Source: Rudanella paleaurantiibacter (GTDB lineage Bacteria; Bacteroidota; Bacteroidia; Cytophagales; Spirosomataceae). Taken from it: a stretch of DNA of 64,000 bases. The stretch spans positions 434,001 through 498,000 of the forward strand of contig NZ_WELI01000001.1 in assembly GCF_009184635.1 (NCBI RefSeq). Reading direction: 5' to 3'. The position numbers and the translations under genes are program-made. This document shows positions 26,245 through 33,905 of this stretch, one piece after another (within the stretch, counting starts at the first letter, position 1; each line of letters opens with the position of its first letter). The notes beneath the pieces were generated by a model that was given only the letters and a program-made list of their open reading frames with translations, was not told the DNA's origin and did not search any database.

Positions 26245-27579
26245 ATGGCGCTCAACGTTTTATCCTACCTCACTGATCAATTTTCACCCTCGGTTGTCGA
26301 TCAACTGAGCCAACATCTGAATGAGACCCCCGCCCATGTGCAGAAAGCCGTGGGTGGCACGCTGCCTGCCCTGTTGGGTGGGTTGGCAAGCCGGGCCGGG
26401 CAAGGCGGAGCTGACGACATCATCGATCTGCTCAAAAAAGGGACCTACAGCAAAGAAACTACGCCCATCGATGCCTCGCAGGTGGTGGATACCCGTGAAG
26501 AAACCGGGCGGGCCGTGGCCAACGGACGCACCTTCGTTGATGGCATTCTGGGCGACAATGCCCCCCGTATTGCCGAACACATTGCGCAGTACAGCGGAGT
26601 ACAACCGGCATCGGCCCTGTCTATTATGAGTCTGGCGGGCTCGGTACTGATGGGGGTGCTGGGGCGGCAGCAACACGAACAGGGCCTGTCGGACCTGAAT
26701 CTGAAGTCGCTCCTGCTAGGCCAAACCGACATCGTCAGGGGGGCTTTGCCCGCTGGGCTGTCGGGCGTGGCCGGGCTACTGGGGCTCGATGCCTTGCGTA
26801 CGCCCACCGGCGGCCCTGCCGAGGTGCAGGGAGCCGACTATTTTAGTGGAACTCCGCTCAATCCGAACATTCCGAAAAGCACCGACGGCGAACGCCAACG
26901 CGAGAACATACGGTGGTTGCGCTGGGCCATGTTTGCCTTAGCCGCGCTGGTCATCGCGTTGATTGTGCAAAAGTGCCGTGAGCCGCAAAACGGGGTTGAT
27001 GGTGTGTACACCGATACCACGCGCCGGGCCGAACCCGACGCCGTAGAAGACACGACTGCCTCGACTTTGCAGAATATTGAAGACGCTAACGGGCAGGCAA
27101 GCGACTCCACGGTACCCGGTGCGCTGGGCATCCGAACGCCTGTGCAACTACCCGGTGGTCGGCAGATCAACGTGGCGGAAAAATCGTTTAACGCGAATCT
27201 GGCCGCGTTTATGGCGGGTAAAGAACGATCGACCCCGCGTACGTTCCGGTTCGATAACCTGACGTTCGAGACAGGGTCGGCCCGGATCACGACTGACTCG
27301 CGCTCAAACCTCAACGACTTGATTCAGATCATGCAAGCCTACCCCTCGCTGTCGATTCGGGTAGAAGGGCATACCGATAATACCGGCAACGGACAGGCTA
27401 ATCAAAAACTGTCGCTCGACCGGGCCAATGCCGTTCGGGCAGCCCTGACCGAGGCTGGTATTGAGGCCACCCGGATTGTGACACAGGGGTTCGGGTCGAG
27501 CAAGCCCATTACTACCAACAACACCGAAGAAGGACGCGGGCAAAACCGCCGAATCGATGTTATTGTAACAAAAGTGTAA
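26245..27579 (+). CDS. DUF937-like domain fused to OmpA-like peptidoglycan-binding domain
   Basis: A 444-residue protein. Residues 1-190 resemble DUF937/YidB-like helical repeats (NVLSYLTDQFSPSVVDQLS, LLGGLASRAGQGG). A single membrane segment near 228-246 (WAMFALAALVIALIV) follows, then a linker rich in T, D and E, and a C-terminal OmpA-like domain with LTFETGSARI, VEGHTDNTGN and GQNRRIDVIV. The OmpA domain binds peptidoglycan, so the protein probably ties the inner membrane to the wall (inference). The start at 26245 (MALNVL) matches how DUF937 proteins begin. An ATG at 26224 is the alternative. Confidence 0.82.
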   Translation: MALNVLSYLTDQFSPSVVDQLSQHLNETPAHVQKAVGGTLPALLGGLASRAGQGGADDIIDLLKKGTYSKETTPIDASQVVDTREETGRAVANGRTFVDGILGDNAPRIAEHIAQYSGVQPASALSIMSLAGSVLMGVLGRQQHEQGLSDLNLKSLLLGQTDIVRGALPAGLSGVAGLLGLDALRTPTGGPAEVQGADYFSGTPLNPNIPKSTDGERQRENIRWLRWAMFALAALVIALIVQKCREPQNGVDGVYTDTTRRAEPDAVEDTTASTLQNIEDANGQASDSTVPGALGIRTPVQLPGGRQINVAEKSFNANLAAFMAGKERSTPRTFRFDNLTFETGSARITTDSRSNLNDLIQIMQAYPSLSIRVEGHTDNTGNGQANQKLSLDRANAVRAALTEAGIEATRIVTQGFGSSKPITTNNTEEGRGQNRRIDVIVTKV

Positions 27580-27601
27580 TTAAATGCTGAGTTGAAATAA
27601 A

Positions 27602-27683
27602 ATGTATAATGTAAAGTGTATGATGAAAGAGCTGATTGTCAACAGGTAATCCAGTTATTCATTGCACATTATTCATTGTACAT
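27602..27683. repeat. Imperfect word-repeat inverted repeat
   Basis: Arms 27602-27627 and 27658-27683 match at 19 of 26 positions as an inverted repeat. Both are made of the word AATGTA/AATGAATAATG or its complement. It lies between the OmpA-like gene and the small lipoprotein gene on the same strand. Confidence 0.5.
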
Positions 27684-27703
27684 CCACGTAAAACAACCTG
27701 ATT

Positions 27704-27967
27704 ATGAAGAAGAGAAATGGATCGGTTTGGGCCCTGACGCTGATGACCGTAGTTGTGATGGCGAGTTGTGGAGAAAGGAAAACGGAAAGTGGCAGTGCAA
27801 CGGCCAATTCGGATTCCATGTCGGCGGTTGAGCAGGGCAATACGCCCGTTATGGGGATGCAGGGCGACACCGCCAACAGCAGCACAACGGGGCCTACGCA
27901 GGCTCCGCCCGACAGCGCCGATGGCGGGGCTATTGTGCCCGCTAACGTCAATGTAAGAAAAGAGTAA
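27704..27967 (+). CDS. Small secreted lipoprotein
   Basis: An 87-residue protein with a signal peptide ending in the lipobox VVMASC. The mature part is short, polar and rich in S, T, D and Q without a fold I recognise, which suggests an unstructured surface peptide. A perfect bidirectional terminator starts 8 bases after the stop. The start ATG at 27704 lies 20 bases downstream of a word-repeat hairpin. Confidence 0.7.
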   Translation: MKKRNGSVWALTLMTVVVMASCGERKTESGSATANSDSMSAVEQGNTPVMGMQGDTANSSTTGPTQAPPDSADGGAIVPANVNVRKE

Positions 27968-27975
27968 ATCGAATT

Positions 27976-28033
27976 CTTAAACAATAAAAAGCCCTGTACA
28001 CCAGTTCTCGTACAGGGCTTTTTATTGTTTAAG
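27976..28033. terminator. Bidirectional terminator, perfect 24-base stem
   Basis: Arms 27976-27999 and 28010-28033 are exact reverse complements over 24 bases, with a 10-base loop. AAAAAGCCCTGTAC and GTACAGGGCTTTTT give a T-run after the GC stem in both directions. Confidence 0.93.
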
Positions 28034-28109
28034 CCGTTTAGGGGCGAAATAGACTAACCAAACTGATGAAGGTGTATACGTTTTAATATTTCTTAATGGG
28101 CTATTAATG

Positions 28110-28117
28110 TACATTTG
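28110..28117 (+). promoter_or_regulatory. -7 element TACATTTG for the M43-like protease gene
   Basis: TACATTTG matches TAnnTTTG, 37 bases upstream of the ATG at 28154. No clear TTG lies at the usual distance upstream. Confidence 0.5.
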
Positions 28118-28153
28118 AATTTGTTTTTCTGTTCATACTCTTACTCAACGCAT

Positions 28154-30109
28154 ATGCGTAAACTGTACTCAAGTTGCTTTATTCGTGTTATTAGGAGTTG
28201 TCGACTGGCGTGGCTGGCAGGGTTGCTGGGAGTTTGGGTCTGCGTAGGTGCACAGCCCGGCCTGGCTCAGTCGGCCGGAAACCCACCCAAAAAAAGCCCC
28301 CGAGCGGATGAACTGCCGTTTTGCGGAACCCCTTCGCTCCCCGACGACCAACGGCAGGCTCTCGAACGGCAGGTTCAGTTTGCACTGGCGATCAAAAAAG
28401 CCTCTGGGCAGGCCAATACAGGCATTACGTACGTGCCCATTAAGCCCCATATTTTTCAGCAGACCAACGGGGCCGGTGGGATGAGTCTGAGCAGCCTGAA
28501 CAATGTGTTGGCTCGTACGAACCGGTTTTACCTCAACAACGGTAGCGGCATCCAGTTTTATTTCTGCGGAACCACCCCGGATTACATTCAGAACACAACG
28601 CTATACAATGGCTTTCCACGGGCCAACGAGTCGGGCGTGAATGGTCGCGATGCGACCAATGCCCTCAACGTGTATTTCATTAATCTCTTCGACGAGTCGC
28701 GTTTGCTGGGGTATGCTTATTTCCCGGAAAACACGTTACAGTCGACCCGTGCTTTTATTCGGACCGGGGGGCTTGCCGACCGCTACATCAGCGATTACAT
28801 TCTAAACCACGAGCTGGGGCACACGTTTAACCTCTACCACACGTTTGAGCGCACGTACGGTACCGAATTGGTTACCCGGAGCACAGGAGCTAACTGTAGC
28901 ACAGCGGGTGATTTTTTGTGCGATACTCCCGCCGATCCGCTCAACCTGCCCGGCTCGGCGAGTGATTTTGTGAACGGATGCGAGGTGTACACGGGTACCG
29001 CAACCGACGCGAATGGAGAAACTTATTCGCCCCAGACAAGCAACATCATGTCGTACTACGAAGGCTGCAACGTGTTTTTCACGGGCGACCAGTATGCGCG
29101 GATTCAGGGTGGGCTGGCAACCCGGCAAACGGCCACAACATACAACCTCAACTGTGCCCCGACGGTAGTAGCTGCCCCGTCGAGCGTGAGTGCCAGCCCC
29201 CTGGCTACGGGTGGTATTCTGTTGGGTTGGCAAGACAATGGTACCAATGAGCTGGGCTATATCATTGAACGCTCGGCCAGTGCCGATGGGCTGTTTGTGC
29301 CTATTGGCGGGGTGGCCCCCAACAGTACCTCGTATCGTGACATGGCTGTCAGTACAAATTCGGCCTATTGGTACCGGATTCGCCCATCCAACAGCACCAC
29401 TGGGGGCATTTCGGTGGTGGTATCGACAACCGCGGGGGCTACATACTGCCAGCCAACGTTTAGTGTTGGCTGTACCGATGAGGACGGCCTTAACAGTTTT
29501 ACACTCAATGGTGTAACCATGAGCAGTAATTCAGGGTGTTCGCCCACGGGGGTAACGTCATTTCCGGGGCCCGCTCCGGTCATAACGGTGGGTCAGGCGG
29601 TGAGTGTGGCAGGTCAGTTTTTGGGAAATACGTTTTTTGAAGGAGTGAAGATATGGGCGGACCTCAACCGGAATGCCGTGTTTGACTCCACTGAAGTCGT
29701 GTACGCTACCCCACAGACCGTAACCTCGGGTTTTTCGGGTAGTCTAACCATTCCGGCGAGCACATCGGCAGGCCCGCTGACGTTGCGCGTGATGGTCACC
29801 TATGCCGACATCCCCGCCGACCCCTGTGGCACGTATCAGTACGGCGAAGCCGAAGATTACGTAATTACTGTGACGGCCCCGGTTTGCACAACGCTCATAT
29901 CCATCAAAAATGGAAACTGGAACGACCCCTCGGTTTGGTCGTGCAACCGGGTGCCGGTAGCGGGGGATGCCGTCGATATTCGTCATACTGTAACTGTACC
30001 GGCTAACGCCCTGGTGCTGGGACAGAAAATACAGTATTCGGCGGGTGGTAAACTGGTTATGACTGCCGGCAGCCGACTCCAATTGGCACCCCGCCCACCC
30101 GAAAGCTGA
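28154..30109 (+). CDS. Secreted M43-like zinc metalloprotease with FN3, GEVED and C-terminal W-rich domain
   Basis: A 651-residue secreted protein. After the signal peptide and a short propeptide comes a metzincin domain: the zinc site HELGHTFNLYH (around residues 218-228) and the Met-turn NIMSYYEGC. A fibronectin-III-like domain (PSSVSASPLATGG, WYRIRPSNSTTGG) follows, then a GEVED domain (IWADLNRNAVFDSTEVVY, YGEAEDYVITV). The last 60 residues form a small domain with NWNDPSVWSCNRVP and ADALDI-like strands. The start ATG at 28154 is chosen over an upstream TTG. The gene is a paralogue of the one at 55404, with the same domain order. Confidence 0.88.
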   Translation: MRKLYSSCFIRVIRSCRLAWLAGLLGVWVCVGAQPGLAQSAGNPPKKSPRADELPFCGTPSLPDDQRQALERQVQFALAIKKASGQANTGITYVPIKPHIFQQTNGAGGMSLSSLNNVLARTNRFYLNNGSGIQFYFCGTTPDYIQNTTLYNGFPRANESGVNGRDATNALNVYFINLFDESRLLGYAYFPENTLQSTRAFIRTGGLADRYISDYILNHELGHTFNLYHTFERTYGTELVTRSTGANCSTAGDFLCDTPADPLNLPGSASDFVNGCEVYTGTATDANGETYSPQTSNIMSYYEGCNVFFTGDQYARIQGGLATRQTATTYNLNCAPTVVAAPSSVSASPLATGGILLGWQDNGTNELGYIIERSASADGLFVPIGGVAPNSTSYRDMAVSTNSAYWYRIRPSNSTTGGISVVVSTTAGATYCQPTFSVGCTDEDGLNSFTLNGVTMSSNSGCSPTGVTSFPGPAPVITVGQAVSVAGQFLGNTFFEGVKIWADLNRNAVFDSTEVVYATPQTVTSGFSGSLTIPASTSAGPLTLRVMVTYADIPADPCGTYQYGEAEDYVITVTAPVCTTLISIKNGNWNDPSVWSCNRVPVAGDAVDIRHTVTVPANALVLGQKIQYSAGGKLVMTAGSRLQLAPRPPES

Positions 30110-30149
30110 CACGATGCCCGCCGGGGCCATGTCTTTGCCCCTTGCGTGC

Positions 30150-30157
30150 TATCTTTG
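30150..30157 (+). promoter_or_regulatory. -7 element TATCTTTG for the trypsin-fold protease gene
   Basis: TATCTTTG matches the consensus and lies 26 bases before the ATG at 30184. The usual TTG is not clear upstream. Its position inside the longer open frame supports 30184 as the real start. Confidence 0.55.
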
Positions 30158-30183
30158 TCGCTTACTTTTTTAACCTGGTTGCT

Positions 30184-31071
30184 ATGTTTGTTGACGCCAT
30201 TGAGCGTGTCGAACCGTTTACCCGCCCGTTACAATCCATCATTCGGCTGTATGGACACAGCGAAGTGGTGCCCGGTAGCGCGACCCTTTTTTTTGTGAAT
30301 GAAGACGGGTGTGCCGTTACCTGTAAGCACGTTGCTGAGCTGATTGTACGCGCCGACGATATCTACAAACACTATCTCAATTTCCAGGCAGACCGGCGCA
30401 AGTTGCCGCGCGACCGGCACTACCCCGAACACCTGCGCTTGCTGGAAGAACGCTACAAGCTACAGGCCGAGACTATTGTGCGACTGCGCAACAACTTCCA
30501 CGGCTGTGTTGACCGGATGCAAAAGATCCATATCGATATGCACCCGGTGTACGACCTGGCCTTGATTCGGTTTGAGGGATACACCCAAACCCTGTATCAG
30601 TCGCACGCGGTGTTTGCCAAAGACACCTCGTACATTAAACCCGGCCGTAGTTTGTGCCGGTTGGGCTTTCCGTTTCCCGACTTTACCAATTTCCGCTACA
30701 ACCCCCAACTCGATGATATTGAGTGGACCGAGAGCGGCCGGACGGAATCAGTACGCTTCCCGATCGACGGCATTGTGACACGGTTGATTGCCGACCCCGA
30801 CGGTACCATTTCGGGGGTTGAAATGAGTACGCCCGGCCTGCGTGGGCAAAGTGGAGGGCCACTTTTCGATGTGCGCGGGCTTATCTGCGGTATGCAGTCG
30901 GCAACCCGGCACCTGCACCTTGGTTTCGACATCGAAGACCGTGAGGTACTGGTTAATAACCGCAAAACGAAAGTCTCAAACTACCCCTTTCTGAATGTGG
31001 GCCTGTGTGTTCATGCGGACGTGATCAAGCGGTTTTTGCGCGAGAAGGGCGTACGATTTTATGAGGCTTAA
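30184..31071 (+). CDS. Trypsin-fold serine protease without signal peptide
   Basis: A 295-residue serine peptidase-like protein. The catalytic triad is readable: His49 in AVTCKHVAE, Asp124 in VYDLALIRF and Ser223 in GLRGQSGGPLF. About 75 residues of charged, probably helical sequence separate His49 from Asp124, longer than in most trypsin-like proteins. No signal peptide or membrane segment is seen, so it is predicted to act in the cytoplasm, unlike the usual secreted DegP-like enzymes. No PDZ domain is present. It is upstream of the M20 gene on the same strand. Confidence 0.8.
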   Translation: MFVDAIERVEPFTRPLQSIIRLYGHSEVVPGSATLFFVNEDGCAVTCKHVAELIVRADDIYKHYLNFQADRRKLPRDRHYPEHLRLLEERYKLQAETIVRLRNNFHGCVDRMQKIHIDMHPVYDLALIRFEGYTQTLYQSHAVFAKDTSYIKPGRSLCRLGFPFPDFTNFRYNPQLDDIEWTESGRTESVRFPIDGIVTRLIADPDGTISGVEMSTPGLRGQSGGPLFDVRGLICGMQSATRHLHLGFDIEDREVLVNNRKTKVSNYPFLNVGLCVHADVIKRFLREKGVRFYEA

Positions 31072-31073
31072 CG

Positions 31074-31081
31074 TATCTTTG
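31074..31081 (+). promoter_or_regulatory. -7 element TATCTTTG for the M20 hydrolase gene
   Basis: An exact TAnnTTTG match beginning 3 bases after the protease stop codon and 27 bases before the ATG at 31108. The TTG element is not obvious upstream. Confidence 0.55.
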
Positions 31082-31107
31082 ACTAACCGTACTATTGAAC
31101 TAACTGC

Positions 31108-32196
31108 ATGATTAGCCAAACTACCTCCCGACAGCAAGCCCTGACCGAGTCAGCCATCTCGCTGCTCAAACAGCTGATTGCTACTCCTTCGTTTAGCCGG
31201 GAGGAAGACAAAACGGCCCTGCTGATTGAGCAGTTTCTGACCGATCAGTCGATTCCGTTTCGTCGGAAGAAAAACAATATCTGGGCTTACAATCGCTACT
31301 TCGATCCGGCAAAACCAACGCTGCTGCTCAACTCCCATCACGATACCGTAAAACCCAATCCGTCGTGGACACTCGACCCGTTTGAGCCGCTCGTGCAGGA
31401 TGAAAAACTGTATGGTTTGGGTTCTAACGATGCGGGCGGCTGTCTGGTGTCGTTGCTGGCTACGTTCTGCTATTTCTACGACCACTCCGATCTGCAATAC
31501 AATATAGTCATGGCGGCTACGGCCGAAGAAGAAATTTCGGGTCGGGAAGGGCTGGAAATGATTGTTGACGATCTGCCGCCCATCAGCTTTGCCATTGTGG
31601 GCGAGCCTACCGAAATGCAATTAGCCGTGGCCGAAAAGGGCCTGCTCGTGATCGACTGCACGGCCCACGGACGTTCGGGGCATGCGGCTCGCAACGAAGG
31701 GGAAAACGCCATCTACAAGGCGATTCAGGATATTAACTGGCTCACCACATACCAGTTTCCGAAGGTGTCGCCCACGTTGGGGCCCATCAAAATGTCGGTG
31801 ACGATTATCAATGCCGGTACGCAGCACAACGTGGTGCCCGATGCCTGTACGTTCACTGTCGACATCCGCGTGACCGAGCAGTACACGCTCGAAGAAATCA
31901 TTGAAACCATTCGGCAGCATATCAGCTCCGAGGTGAAACCGCGCTCCATTCGGTTGAAACCGTCGAGCATCCCGGTTGAGCACCCGATTGTTCAGGCCGG
32001 GCTGGCTATGGGCCGGACGACCTACGGCTCACCGACTACCTCTGACCAGGCGTTGCTTAACTGCCCTTCGCTCAAGTGCGGACCCGGTCATTCGGGCCGT
32101 TCGCATACCGCCAACGAGTTTATCTACCTGCGCGAAATTGAAGAGGGCGTGAAGGGATACATCGCTATGTTGGAGCAGGTGGTGAGTAATGGATAA
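31108..32196 (+). CDS. M20 family metallo-hydrolase (ArgE/DapE-like)
   Basis: A 362-residue cytosolic zinc amidohydrolase. Metal and catalytic residues are visible in NSHHDTVKP (75-83), the bridging aspartate in GSNDAGG (106-112), the general base pair in TAEEEISG (138-145) and VGEPTEMQ (around 165). A dimerisation domain follows from about 175 to 290. The best guess is deacylation of N-acetyl- or N-succinyl-ornithine in arginine synthesis, as in Bacteroidota relatives. The gene has no arg neighbours here, so the substrate stays open. Its last three codons lie inside the 32-base inverted repeat that follows. Confidence 0.88.
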   Translation: MISQTTSRQQALTESAISLLKQLIATPSFSREEDKTALLIEQFLTDQSIPFRRKKNNIWAYNRYFDPAKPTLLLNSHHDTVKPNPSWTLDPFEPLVQDEKLYGLGSNDAGGCLVSLLATFCYFYDHSDLQYNIVMAATAEEEISGREGLEMIVDDLPPISFAIVGEPTEMQLAVAEKGLLVIDCTAHGRSGHAARNEGENAIYKAIQDINWLTTYQFPKVSPTLGPIKMSVTIINAGTQHNVVPDACTFTVDIRVTEQYTLEEIIETIRQHISSEVKPRSIRLKPSSIPVEHPIVQAGLAMGRTTYGSPTTSDQALLNCPSLKCGPGHSGRSHTANEFIYLREIEEGVKGYIAMLEQVVSNG

Positions 32197-32278
32197 TGAA
32201 TAGTGAATAATGGATAATGGGCTGGCGCAGGTATGTACCCGGCAGGCCATTATCCATTATTCACTATTCATTATCCAT
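32189..32278. repeat. Perfect 32-base inverted repeat at convergent gene ends
   Basis: Arms 32189-32220 and 32247-32278 are exact reverse complements over 32 bases, with a 26-base spacer. Each arm is made of the words GATAATG and AATAGTGAATAATGG. The left arm covers the last codons and stop of the M20 gene, and the right arm ends 8 bases before the stop of the convergent gene at 32286. No T-run follows either arm. Confidence 0.92.
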
Positions 32279-32285
32279 CAAAAAC

Positions 32286-33581
32286 CTACTCTTCCCGCAC
32301 TTCTACCCGCACGGTGTCGATACGGGTGCCGTCCATCGATTCGACGGTGAATATGAAGGGCGACATTTCGATGCGCTCGCCTACGCTTGGGAGGTCTTCG
32401 TTAAGCGCCAGAATCAGGCCGCCGAGCGTGTCGTACCGGGCCGAGGGCTGATCGCCCTCCGGTATATCCCAGCCGTATTGCTCGTTGAGGTACGCAATCT
32501 CATGGCGGGCGCTGAGCAGATACGTATTTTCGTCAATCTGCCGTTCGGTCCAGTCTTCATTGGTGTCAAACTCATCCTGAATCTCGCCAAAAATCTGCTC
32601 GACAATATCTTCGATGGTGATCAGACCGGCCGTTCCGCCAAATTCATCCACCACTAAGGCAAGGCTTTTCCGTTCGCTCGTAAACCGCAGGAGCAGATCC
32701 TGAGCAGGCATGGTTTCGGGCACCGTCACAATAGGCGTCAGAATGCTCTCAATGGTAGCGGGTTTGCCAAATAAGGCAAGCGCGTGGCAATACCCAATCA
32801 CATCGTCGATACTCTCGCGGTACACCAGAATTTTGGAGTGGCCGCTGTCCTGAAACGCCCGGCGCAGATCGTCGATACTATCATCGACCTCAACGGCCGT
32901 TATTTCCCGACGCGGGATGAGGCAATCCCGCACCCGCACATCCCGAAACTCAATGGCATTGTTGAAAATCCGGGTATCTACATCGACCTCGTCTTCATTC
33001 GGGGTTCGTTCAGAAGTGCGGTGGTGGGCCTGTTGCAGGTACTGATTGAGGTCAGTGAGCCCAAAAACCGGACGAATTTCATCCTGTTTTTGCCGAAGCA
33101 CGTACCGGTTGAAAAAACGGGCCGTACTCACCAGAATTCGCACGATAGGAGCAATGGCCTGATAAATAACCCAAAGTGGTACGGCCAATCGCTCAAGAAA
33201 CGCGTCGGGGTGAATCAGGGCAAGGCTCTTGGGCAGGTAATCGGCAACGGGCATGAAAACCACCGTCAGGATAACCGTTTCGAGGGTAATCACCACAAAC
33301 GGGTTGTCGTACTGATCGGGGAGCGTCTGGAGGAGCAGGGGATGTAAGGCTGTTACACCCAGCACGGCGTACAGCACCAGAAACAACGTATTACCAACCA
33401 GTGTAGTCCCCACAAACAGAATAGGCTTCTTAAGAAACTGCGACACCAGTTTTTCGGCCAGAGGCCCCTGCTTGCTGTGCAATTCGAAGTATACCCGGTT
33501 CACGGATAGGTACGCCGTTTCGACGGCCGAGAAGAAGCCGGCCAGAACCAACGCCAGAAAAGCACCAAGGAGAAGGAGCAT
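32286..33581 (-). CDS. CNNM/CBS/CorC family membrane protein (GldE-like)
   Basis: A 431-residue protein with an N-terminal CNNM transmembrane domain (about 1-160, four segments). A CBS pair (about 200-320) contains CLIPRREITAVEVDD and DVIGYCHALALFG, and a CorC/HlyC C-terminal domain (about 340-431) includes LALVVDEFGGTAGLITIEDI. The family includes magnesium/cobalt efflux proteins. In gliding Bacteroidota the family member GldE is needed for motility, and annotation may assign that name. The gene is on the minus strand downstream of the ccm operon, separated from it by a 32-base inverted repeat. Confidence 0.85.
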   Translation of the reverse strand: MLLLLGAFLALVLAGFFSAVETAYLSVNRVYFELHSKQGPLAEKLVSQFLKKPILFVGTTLVGNTLFLVLYAVLGVTALHPLLLQTLPDQYDNPFVVITLETVILTVVFMPVADYLPKSLALIHPDAFLERLAVPLWVIYQAIAPIVRILVSTARFFNRYVLRQKQDEIRPVFGLTDLNQYLQQAHHRTSERTPNEDEVDVDTRIFNNAIEFRDVRVRDCLIPRREITAVEVDDSIDDLRRAFQDSGHSKILVYRESIDDVIGYCHALALFGKPATIESILTPIVTVPETMPAQDLLLRFTSERKSLALVVDEFGGTAGLITIEDIVEQIFGEIQDEFDTNEDWTERQIDENTYLLSARHEIAYLNEQYGWDIPEGDQPSARYDTLGGLILALNEDLPSVGERIEMSPFIFTVESMDGTRIDTVRVEVREE

Positions 33582-33602
33582 CGTTTACAATGAACAATGA
33601 AC

Positions 33603-33676
33603 AATGAACAATGAACAGTGAGCAACGATCAACGGGTTACTGTTCGTTGATCGTTGCTCACTGTTCACTGCTCACT
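33603..33676. repeat. 32-base inverted repeat between ccm operon and GldE-like gene
   Basis: Arms 33603-33634 and 33645-33676 match at 29 of 32 positions, with a 10-base loop. The left arm is preceded by further tandem copies of the 7-base word AATGAAC (about 33589-33617). The right arm overlaps the stop codon of the small membrane gene at 33675. Confidence 0.85.
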
Positions 33677-33905
33677 ACTTTTGTTTCTTTTTCTTCTGAT
33701 CGGCGGCCATCTGCTTAATCGTTGGCGACACCTGTTTTTCGCGCTGAATCCGCTTGTTTCTCACAAACTGGAGCGTGAACAACAGCGCCAGACAGAGCAT
33801 CAGATAAATGTAGCTTTCGGCAAAACTGGTCCGCTGCAATTCCAGTAGCCAGATAAGCAGGGCCCCGGCGGCTCCGGCCAGCAGAAGTGTTTCGTTTAGT
33901 TTCAT
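33675..33905 (-). CDS. Small double-pass membrane protein at the end of the ccm operon
   Basis: A 76-residue protein with two membrane segments (around residues 7-25 and 31-50) and a lysine-rich C-terminal tail ending KKKKQK. Its ATG overlaps the ccmF stop by 4 bases (ATGA), which implies translational coupling and a shared function or assembly with CcmF. No family recognised. A role as an accessory subunit of cytochrome c maturation is inferred from position only. Confidence 0.7.
   Translation of the reverse strand: MKLNETLLLAGAAGALLIWLLELQRTSFAESYIYLMLCLALLFTLQFVRNKRIQREKQVSPTIKQMAADQKKKKQK

Noticed and set aside
33589-33617. Tandem AATGAAC copies as a CRISPR-like array
   Set aside because: Repeats are contiguous 7-base words without spacers, and no cas gene is present.
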